Positions 1 to 4,916 of a stretch of DNA of 5,128 nt are shown piece after piece (within the stretch, counting starts at the first letter, position 1; each line of letters opens with the position of its first letter). A program made the translations under genes and the position numbers. Below the pieces are notes generated by a model. It was not told the DNA's origin. It saw nothing but the letters and a program-made list of their open reading frames with translations, and searched no databases. The DNA lies in NCBI GenBank assembly GCA_009782085.1, contig WQUN01000108.1, positions 1 through 5,128 on the forward strand, in the 5' to 3' direction. This DNA is from Bacillota bacterium (GTDB lineage: Bacteria; Bacillota; Clostridia; Lachnospirales; WQUN01).

Positions 1-208
1 CGATCTCGTTGCCTAGCCCGCCTCCGCCGCAGGCCAGGATGCGCTCCGCGAACCGGCCCATTTTGCTGAAAACGGTGTATTCGGTCAGGCTGATCCGGGT
101 GTCCACGATCTGGTAGACCTCGTCGATGTAACCGTCGATCCCTAAAGTGATCTTCCCCCGGAGGTTCCCGAAGTAACGGGCGATTTTATCAGTATTTATC
201 CGGTTCAT
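1..208 (-). CDS. PfkB/ribokinase-family carbohydrate kinase, N-terminal part (runs off left edge)
   Basis: The first 69 codons of a gene that continues past the left edge. The likely role is ATP-dependent phosphorylation of a sugar or related small molecule in the cytoplasm. What is visible: residues 19-30 read KITLGIDGYIDE, a beta strand followed by the early G-x-D-x-x-x-D segment where PfkB kinases place a substrate-binding aspartate (D25, D29). Residues 60-68 read CGGGGLGNE, which fits the glycine-rich stretch before the conserved Asn (here N67). The start ATG (208-206) is preceded by GGAAAGGAAG about 5 nt upstream, a good ribosome binding site. It lies 142 bp downstream of the GH31 stop in the same direction, so it could be the last operon gene or have its own promoter; I see neither a clear promoter nor a terminator between them. 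The catalytic GAGD motif would be outside the window, so the substrate cannot be told and the family call rests on the N-terminus only. Confidence 0.72.
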   Translation of the reverse strand, partial: MNRINTDKIARYFGNLRGKITLGIDGYIDEVYQIVDTRISLTEYTVFSKMGRFAERILACGGGGLGNEI

Positions 209-223
209 GCCGCTTCCTTTCCG

Positions 224-241
224 GGAAAACGATGGTTTTCC
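224..241. promoter_or_regulatory. 18-bp palindrome just upstream of the kinase ribosome binding site
   Basis: GGAAAAC-gatg-GTTTTCC, a perfect 7-bp inverted repeat with a 4-nt centre, ends a few bases before the ribosome binding site of the PfkB-like gene on the minus strand. It could be a regulator's operator or an mRNA hairpin close to the translation start. The centre is not the CpG typical of LacI-family operators, and no run of T follows in either direction, so an intrinsic terminator is unlikely. The function is inferred from position only. Confidence 0.35.
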
Positions 242-242
242 T

Positions 243-309
243 AAACGAAATTTATCTCCCCGGTATTGTCGTTTCGTTTGAAATTGAGCTTCAAACTTCG
301 CGCGAAACG
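243..309. repeat. Cluster of overlapping short inverted repeats in the GH31-kinase spacer
   Basis: Three inverted repeats share bases. AAACGAAA (243-250) pairs with TTTCGTTT (272-279), 8 bp perfect with a 21-nt spacer. GTTTGAA (276-282) pairs with TTCAAAC (290-296), 7 bp with a 7-nt loop. CGTTTCG (270-276) pairs with CGAAACG (303-309). The same CGAAACG also occurs at 357-363, at the end of the GH31 gene. Because 270-279 is used by more than one pairing, the structures exclude each other. No poly-T tract follows any of them in the direction of transcription. This fits either a regulator-binding region with repeated CGAAAC half-sites or a folded leader of the downstream kinase gene. Confidence 0.4.
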
Positions 310-350
310 CCCCTGAACATTGGTCGTCTCGCGCTCGTTTTTAGCTCATT

Positions 351-2507
351 TCAAATCGAAACGACTATATGCTGCGCGGCCGGGGCTGTTTTTATATCCG
401 CGTTTTTCCTCGTCAGGATGACAATAGGTATCTCCCCGGCCCGGATCCGGCGCCAGCAGCGCCCGGAATATTCTTTCCCGGTCTGGAAGTCCGTATATTC
501 ACCCGGGGGAAGGTACACGTCTCTTTCCCGCGCGTTTTCCTCGAACAGCGGGGCGACAAGGATATCTTCGCCGAACATGTACTCGTCCTCCACCAGCCAG
601 GCCGTTTCGTCCTCCGGAAAGTCGAAAAATAACGTCCGCATCAACGGATGGCCTTTTTCGCTGCACATCCTCGCCTGTTCGACTATATAGGGCATGAGGA
701 CATATTTCATTTCGACGGCCTTCCGGAATTCGGCCACAAAAGCCTCGTCATATTCCCACGGCTCCGTGGGCGGCACGCCGTGGCAGCGGCTGTGGGAGGT
801 CAGCATCCCGAAGGGCAGCCACCGGCCGTACAGCTCCCTCGGCGAGATGTGCGAGAAGCCGCCTATGTCGTGGCTCCAGAAGGAAAAGCCGCACAGTCCC
901 AGCGAAAGCCCCGCCCGGAGCGTCGCCAGCATGGCGCTGTCGGTGGTTTCAGCGTCTCCGCCCCAATGGACGGGATAGCGCTGGCTCCCCGCCCACGCGC
1001 TCCGCGCCCAGATCACGGCCTCGCTCCCTTGGCCGGATCCTTTCATGCACTTCTGGGTGATATTGGATACCGCCTGATTATACCTGAGAGGATACAGATT
1101 GTGCTCGGCAAGGCCGGTCTTCCCAGAAAAATATAAACCGGCCAGCGGCGCGCCCTCGCCGAAATCGGCCTTGATGGCCGAAGCACCCAGGGCGAAAAGC
1201 CCTTCCAGCAATTTCTGATACCACAACACGGCCTCCGGGTTGCTCATGTCGATCACGGCCCGGCCCGAGGGAGGCTCGCCGTCGGGTTGTTTTACAAAAT
1301 AGCCCTTTTCCAGGACCTCGCCGTACAGGATATTCTCCGGTTCAATATATGGGAGCTGCCAAAGCGATACGCGGAAGCCGTCGGCCCGCAGGTCATCCAT
1401 CATCTTTTTCGGGTCGGGGAAGCGGTCTTTTGCGAACTTCCAGTCGCACATCCAGTTCTGTTCGAACCAGCCCGTGTCGATGTGGATCACGTCGCAGGGG
1501 ATGCGGTTTTCACGCAGCTTCCGCGCGGTCTCGCGGACTTCCCGCTCGGAAAAGTAGGTGATCCGGCTCATCCAGAGCCCGAACGACCACAGCGGCGGCA
1601 TCGTGCTCCGGCCGGTCAGGGCGGTGTATTCGGTTAAAATTTCTTTCGGCGATCCTATGAAGAAGAACATATCCAACACTTCCCCGCCGCCGCAGATCGT
1701 CTGCGCGCCGTCATATGCGCGGCCGAAATCGAAGGACAGCAGGCTGGCCGTGTGGACGAAAACTCCGTATCCGCGGCTGCTCATATAGAACGGGATGGGT
1801 TTATACATCTTATCCGTCTGAGCCCCAGCCGCGTCCTCCGTCCAGAGGTCGATCTTCTGCCCCCGCTTGTTCAGGCCGGTGAAGGATTCGCCGCAGCCGT
1901 AGATGCGCTCCCCAGGGGCGAGGGCCCATGTCGCCGCGATCTGACGGCGCGTGTCGCCGACCTTCTGGACGAAGGAGAAGGGCAGAGGATTTGAGTTCAG
2001 GATGGATTTGTTGTCACGGACGCAGAAAGTCCGGGTGAGGGTCTTTCCCTCCGAGTCTTTCAGCGTGATTTTCATCGGTTTATAGTTGATCTCAAGAGAA
2101 GCGCCGTCGCCTTGATAAATCATACCGTCTTCCGAAGCCGCCGCGCTCCACGGGGACTTGGGCAGTTCCCCGGGGATCATCAGGTTAGGTATAGCCTCCT
2201 CGCGCCCGTTGGCGGAGGCGTAAAAAGTCAGCCTCAATGCCCGTTCCGTCAGGAACTCGACCTTGAAGGGCAGGCTTTGAGGCGGCAGATGATAATTCGT
2301 GTGGGTGGATTCAGTTTCCTCGAAAGGGAAAAAGGTCTGATTGCAGCTGAATGAACGCCGCCGGATGTACTCGTCCCATACGATGTTTCCCTTCCCGCGC
2401 GCGCTGTCAAAGTCTGTTATCTCTTTTGCCAGGTAGAAGATGTTTTCGGAATTCCCGAACGCGAGGCACAAGTCCTCCGGCCGGTTGTAAGCCTGATCCA
2501 CGCTCAT
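351..2507 (-). CDS. GH31 glycoside hydrolase, YicI-type alpha-xylosidase/alpha-glucosidase-like
   Basis: A retaining exo-alpha-glycosidase of family GH31, 718 aa, close to full length (E. coli YicI has 772), with no signal peptide, so probably cytoplasmic and acting on imported alpha-linked glycosides or oligosaccharides. An N-terminal beta-sandwich (about 1-290, with GCGESFTGLNKRG at 204-216) precedes the (beta/alpha)8 barrel starting at PPLWSFGLWMSR (304-315). The catalytic nucleophile is D448 in IKADFGE (445-451) and the acid/base is D518 in PVHWGGD (512-518); WSHDIGGF (544-551) and the SHSR segment at 571-574 are also typical. A C-terminal beta domain follows FGEDILVAPLF (645-655). K446 before the nucleophile is kept as in YicI, but the YicI Cys-Phe pair after the barrel Asp is Thr-Gly here (IDTGWF, 343-348), so the sugar is not settled. 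The start overlaps the upstream stop as ATGA, behind GAGAGG, implying translational coupling to the URO-D-fold gene. The family call is firm; alpha-xylosidase is the best guess at substrate. Confidence 0.95.
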   Translation of the reverse strand: MSVDQAYNRPEDLCLAFGNSENIFYLAKEITDFDSARGKGNIVWDEYIRRRSFSCNQTFFPFEETESTHTNYHLPPQSLPFKVEFLTERALRLTFYASANGREEAIPNLMIPGELPKSPWSAAASEDGMIYQGDGASLEINYKPMKITLKDSEGKTLTRTFCVRDNKSILNSNPLPFSFVQKVGDTRRQIAATWALAPGERIYGCGESFTGLNKRGQKIDLWTEDAAGAQTDKMYKPIPFYMSSRGYGVFVHTASLLSFDFGRAYDGAQTICGGGEVLDMFFFIGSPKEILTEYTALTGRSTMPPLWSFGLWMSRITYFSEREVRETARKLRENRIPCDVIHIDTGWFEQNWMCDWKFAKDRFPDPKKMMDDLRADGFRVSLWQLPYIEPENILYGEVLEKGYFVKQPDGEPPSGRAVIDMSNPEAVLWYQKLLEGLFALGASAIKADFGEGAPLAGLYFSGKTGLAEHNLYPLRYNQAVSNITQKCMKGSGQGSEAVIWARSAWAGSQRYPVHWGGDAETTDSAMLATLRAGLSLGLCGFSFWSHDIGGFSHISPRELYGRWLPFGMLTSHSRCHGVPPTEPWEYDEAFVAEFRKAVEMKYVLMPYIVEQARMCSEKGHPLMRTLFFDFPEDETAWLVEDEYMFGEDILVAPLFEENARERDVYLPPGEYTDFQTGKEYSGRCWRRIRAGEIPIVILTRKNADIKTAPAAQHIVVSI

Positions 2508-3523
2508 ACCGCCTCTCTTTCCTCTTTGTCTTTCAGGTACGCGTAAGCGTCGCAGACGCCGATTATTTTTTCCATCGGAACGTCTATGTCTATGTCCGTG
2601 ACCGTGAAGCCGATCCTATCCAGCGGCCCGCCCTTTTGCGCCGTTTCGGCCATGAAGTCATAGAGACCCTCCGCCGAATGGCCGGAAAGGGTGCTGGCGT
2701 AGAAGCATACGTTCACCGTCTGCTCCGGGAAAGCCCTCCGGAAACGCGCCACATCCGTGTCCGCGCCGATGTCGAACGCCGCGGCGTAGTCAAAGGCCCT
2801 GTACGCCTCGATAAACGGGTCGAGAAAGCTGTCCTGATGTATGCCGAAGGAGATCCCTCTTTCCCTGGCGTACTCCATGATACGCATGTCGAACGGGCGG
2901 ACGAATTCGGTGTATATTTCCGGGGACAGCATAGCCACGGAACAGTTGCCTATGCCGATGGGAGACAAATGGCCGTCGATCTTGCAGAAATATTCATGGG
3001 ACGTCAAAATCATGTCTACAATCAGGCCGAACAGTTTGCGGATCATCTCCGGCTCGTCGTAAAAATCGTAGAACAGGCTGTCCCCGCGCAGATATATGGC
3101 CGTGTTCATAACGCCGCCGAAGTTTTGCTGCGCGGAAGCGGGCCGCCCGGCCTTTTTCATGACTTCGCACTGTCGGATGATCTCTTTGACGCAAGGATGC
3201 TCCGACAGTTCAGCTTCCGTAACAGGCTCCATCGACATGATAACGTCTTTCTCCAGTTTTATCGTCTGCGCCCAGGGCGGCTGGTCGATCTGATAGCGGA
3301 TCGGAGCGCCGAACATGGCCGGCGTGTAGCGGTGTCCGAAGGGCTCCACGCTCGCGGCCGGGAATGTCAGAAAGCGCCATTTGTCAAAGAGGCCGCGCAT
3401 GACGCCGTTCATTTTGTCCTGCTGAGCCGCCTTAAGGAGGGGATCCATGAAAGCCGCCCTGTCGAACCTGATCCCGTGCTTTTTATACCACCACTCGTCG
3501 GTAAAACCGATGTTCAGGAACAT
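2504..3523 (-). CDS. URO-D-fold protein (uroporphyrinogen decarboxylase / corrinoid methyltransferase superfamily), copy 2
   Basis: A 339-aa predicted cytoplasmic protein, about the usual length for the URO-D superfamily TIM barrel. That superfamily includes HemE and the cobalamin-dependent methyltransferases MtaA, MtbA and CmuA. Supporting pattern: a Ser-Pro-Glu segment leading into an FVRPF helix (MLSPEIYTEFVRPF, 198-211) followed by RIMEYARERG and a strand ending in FGIHQDSFLDPF (226-237), the usual position of the zinc-site histidine. The methyltransferase H-x-C motif is H229-Q-D231 here, and C273 is only 44 residues further on. The start was chosen at 3523 because GAGGAG (3535-3530) lies 6 nt upstream. 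A longer in-frame start at 3598 adds 25 residues, but its ATG lies inside the inserted MITE and has no ribosome binding site. The stop overlaps the GH31 start (ATGA). It is probably not the haem enzyme HemE, given its setting with sugar genes; the real substrate is unknown. Confidence 0.82.
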   Translation of the reverse strand: MFLNIGFTDEWWYKKHGIRFDRAAFMDPLLKAAQQDKMNGVMRGLFDKWRFLTFPAASVEPFGHRYTPAMFGAPIRYQIDQPPWAQTIKLEKDVIMSMEPVTEAELSEHPCVKEIIRQCEVMKKAGRPASAQQNFGGVMNTAIYLRGDSLFYDFYDEPEMIRKLFGLIVDMILTSHEYFCKIDGHLSPIGIGNCSVAMLSPEIYTEFVRPFDMRIMEYARERGISFGIHQDSFLDPFIEAYRAFDYAAAFDIGADTDVARFRRAFPEQTVNVCFYASTLSGHSAEGLYDFMAETAQKGGPLDRIGFTVTDIDIDVPMEKIIGVCDAYAYLKDKEEREAV

Positions 3524-3529
3524 GCTCCG

Positions 3530-3535
3530 CTCCTC
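3530..3535 (-). promoter_or_regulatory. Ribosome binding site that fixes the start of URO-D-fold copy 2
   Basis: GAGGAG read on the minus strand, 6 nt before the ATG at 3523-3521. This is the only good Shine-Dalgarno match near the 5' end of the frame, and it argues against the upstream ATG at 3598 that lies inside the MITE. Confidence 0.8.
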
Positions 3536-3541
3536 GTTTCC

Positions 3542-3555
3542 TGCGGTACACCGCA
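3542..3555. promoter_or_regulatory. 14-bp palindrome upstream of URO-D-fold copy 2
   Basis: TGCGGT-ac-ACCGCA, 6-bp arms around a 2-nt centre, sits 6 bp upstream of the GAGGAG ribosome binding site and between it and the MITE. It could be a small operator or chance. With only 2 nt in the loop it would make a poor RNA hairpin unless the inner pairs open. No -10/-35 pair is convincing beside it. Confidence 0.25.
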
Positions 3556-3576
3556 ACTCATTGCAATTAGAGTTAG

Positions 3577-3686
3577 GGCAACCTCTATTAACTGTCATCC
3601 TGAGCGAAGCGAAGGATCTTAAATAGCCAAAACATAAGATTCTTCGCTACGCTCAGAATGACAAAAAGGGGTTTATAGAGGTTGCC
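3577..3686. mobile_element. 110-bp MITE-like insertion with terminal inverted repeats and TTAG target duplication
   Basis: The ends are inverted copies: GGCAACCTCTATTAA at 3577-3591 against TTTATAGAGGTTGCC at 3672-3686 (12 outer bases perfect, 14 of 15 overall). Each end is flanked directly by TTAG (3573-3576 and 3687-3690), which looks like a 4-bp target-site duplication. The element has no coding capacity and its interior is one long hairpin, so it fits a non-autonomous miniature element mobilised in trans. A YTAR-type 4-bp duplication is known for part of the IS5 family, but I cannot name the parent element. It sits between the two URO-D-fold genes and both of its strands are free of genes. 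In the transcript it would fold into a stable stem, which could partly block read-through or protect the upstream message. Confidence 0.75.
3593..3663. repeat. Interior palindrome of the MITE, GTCATCCTGAGCGAAGCGAA-type repeat
   Basis: Two 29-nt arms, 3593-3621 and 3635-3663, match in inverted orientation at 26 of 29 positions, around a 13-nt loop. The arm contains TGAGCGAAGCGAA, the core of an interspersed palindromic repeat common in intergenic DNA of many bacteria. Its chance translation gives the HPERSEGS peptide often seen in spurious ORFs. On the minus-strand transcript at least one of the three mismatches becomes a G-U pair, so a long hairpin is expected. No T-run follows, so it is not a classical terminator. 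Confidence 0.8.
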
Positions 3687-3727
3687 TTAGTTGTTGTTAC
3701 AGCGCACAAGTTTTCATGCCGCATCTT

Positions 3728-4831
3728 TTACCTGAACCCCTTTGCCGCCGCTTTCAGTATTTCCTCCCCCGTTTCGGCGTCCACATGCGGAAACAGCAGG
3801 TATGTCGCCCTGACGCCGTAGCGTCTCACAAGCCTCCGCGCCTTTTCGACCAGTTCCCCGGCGCTGCCCTCTCCGACGTGTATCCATAGCGATTTGCCGG
3901 CCTCCATGACCTTGTCGTAGATGAAATACCACTTCTCGTCCGCGCCGTCGGGCTGGCCGTTCCCGGCCGTCCACTGGAGCGCCCGCAGGGGTTCGATCTC
4001 CATCAGCGCGCCGAGATGCTTGACCGCGCCGGGGCCGTCCAGGTGGTAGATGGAAAAATCCAGCCTGCCGCACTGTTTTGTCAGAGACGGCACGATGAAT
4101 TCCCGGTACTGCTCCGGCGACATCAGCGCGCTGAAATCGCACTGCACCTTGGCCGTCCTGCCCGGCCCCCAGACCTGGAAAGCCGCGAAGCTGGAACCGC
4201 CGTTTTCGTCCTTCACCGCGTCGTACAAACGGTCGTAGTACCGGAAATATACCTCGTCCAGCTCGGACAGGCGGCGCTTCATCAGCTCCGGTTCGTCGAT
4301 CAGGTCGTAGCAGGTGTTCGTCGTCCCGCGCATGGAGGCCAGCGTGTCCACGTTCTCGATCAGGTCGGGGATGTTGACCAAGTAGTCCCCGCCGCTCATC
4401 TCAGCCGCTTTTTTAACCATCTGATAATGCAGCCGCCACCACGGGTTGTTTTCATCAAAAGCGATCGGGCGGTTTTCCCAGGAATCGCTGACGCACTCCC
4501 GGTACCAGACCGTATCCTCCGCGAAGACCGGCTCGCAGCCCAGATAGAGCGCGAGGCTCCCGGGGCCGAAGTCCGCGTCGAACCCGGGATATGAATCCGC
4601 GGCAAAATCGTACGCGCGGAGGTAATTTCGGAAGTTGGCGAGCGCGACGTCCGGATCCGTCCGCCTGCGCCGGGGGTCGTCGTTGCCGGGCACGGCCTCA
4701 GGCGGTTCCGGGTTTTTTTTCATAATGGGCAGGCATACCAGCGGCGATTCAGTCAGATCACCCTTCCACCACGCCCCGAAGCGCTCCTTCGTCCTTTCCC
4801 AGTTGGCTTTCCAGTCCTTCTCGTTTGACAT
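3728..4831 (-). CDS. URO-D-fold protein (corrinoid methyltransferase-like superfamily), copy 1
   Basis: A 367-aa predicted cytoplasmic protein of the URO-D/corrinoid-methyltransferase TIM-barrel superfamily. Proteins with the C-terminal pattern seen here (IYHLDGPGAVKHL at 261-273, LQWTAGNGQP at 285-294, then a W-F-Y-D-K-V-M-E-A-G-K helix at 301-313) are often annotated loosely as uroporphyrinogen decarboxylase or trimethylamine-corrinoid-protein-like. MSPEQYREFIVPSL (237-250) matches the helix before the metal-site strand. At the zinc site the sequence is H263-L-D265-G instead of H-x-C-G. The N-terminus is Trp-rich (KDWKANWERTKERFGAWW, 5-22), as in many members of this group. The start is supported by AGGAG (4842-4838), 6 nt upstream. 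It is only distantly related to copy 2, so this is not a recent duplication. Whether it transfers methyl groups is unproven, and the substrate is unknown. Confidence 0.85.
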   Translation of the reverse strand: MSNEKDWKANWERTKERFGAWWKGDLTESPLVCLPIMKKNPEPPEAVPGNDDPRRRRTDPDVALANFRNYLRAYDFAADSYPGFDADFGPGSLALYLGCEPVFAEDTVWYRECVSDSWENRPIAFDENNPWWRLHYQMVKKAAEMSGGDYLVNIPDLIENVDTLASMRGTTNTCYDLIDEPELMKRRLSELDEVYFRYYDRLYDAVKDENGGSSFAAFQVWGPGRTAKVQCDFSALMSPEQYREFIVPSLTKQCGRLDFSIYHLDGPGAVKHLGALMEIEPLRALQWTAGNGQPDGADEKWYFIYDKVMEAGKSLWIHVGEGSAGELVEKARRLVRRYGVRATYLLFPHVDAETGEEILKAAAKGFR

Positions 4832-4837
4832 GGCGTA

Positions 4838-4842
4838 CTCCT
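4838..4842 (-). promoter_or_regulatory. Ribosome binding site of URO-D-fold copy 1, complementary to the upstream hairpin loop
   Basis: AGGAG on the minus strand, 6 nt before the ATG at 4831. Together with the GACAGA lying just before it (4850-4845), it is complementary to the loop of the upstream inverted repeat (4885-4894), so access to this site may depend on RNA folding. Confidence 0.75.
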
Positions 4843-4853
4843 ATTCTGTCTAT

Positions 4854-4916
4854 ACCGGAGTGCGAAAACATTTACTGACGACGTGACAGAGGAGGTTAAT
4901 GTTTTCGCACTCCGGT
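4854..4916. repeat. Perfect 19-bp inverted repeat with 25-nt loop between the unknown gene and URO-D-fold copy 1
   Basis: ACCGGAGTGCGAAAACATT (4854-4872) and AATGTTTTCGCACTCCGGT (4898-4916) are exact reverse complements around 25 nt. The right arm touches the stop codon of the upstream gene (4919-4917), and the left arm ends 11 nt before the next ribosome binding site on the minus strand. In RNA this is a very stable stem. Neither side is followed by a T-run, so a simple intrinsic terminator is not supported. It could be an intra-operon processing or stabilising hairpin, an attenuator, a bipartite protein-binding site, or the remnant of a small element; no target duplication is visible around it. 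Confidence 0.8.

Noticed and set aside
276..296. GTTTGAA/TTCAAAC hairpin as a terminator of the GH31 gene
   Set aside because: The stem is only 7 AT-rich base pairs and no T-run follows on the minus-strand transcript.
232..690. Plus-strand frames over the 3' end of the GH31 gene and the adjoining spacer
   Set aside because: They are antisense to the conserved C-terminal GH31 coding region and have compositions typical of reverse-strand shadows.
2504..3523. Assignment of copy 2 as the haem-pathway enzyme HemE
   Set aside because: The fold fits, but the gene is coupled to a glycosidase, no other haem genes are near, and the sequence does not show the typical HemE N-terminal pattern.
3523..3598. 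Longer start for URO-D-fold copy 2
   Set aside because: The upstream ATG is inside the MITE and has no Shine-Dalgarno sequence; the ATG at 3523 has GAGGAG at a 6-nt spacing.
2351..3622. Long open frame of 423 codons on the plus strand
   Set aside because: It is antisense to the 5' part of the GH31 gene and to the whole of URO-D-fold copy 2, both strongly supported. Its product is Arg/His/Pro-rich, and its end (HPERSEGS) is the well-known chance translation of the MITE's inner repeat.
3593..3663. MITE hairpin as an intrinsic terminator
   Set aside because: The stem is long, but no T-tract lies directly after the 3' arm in the minus direction; what follows is the other terminal repeat.
3714..4142. 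Minus-strand frame of 142 codons within URO-D-fold copy 1
   Set aside because: It is a shifted-frame shadow, Arg/Gly-rich and without a recognisable domain, wholly covered by the supported gene except at its tail.
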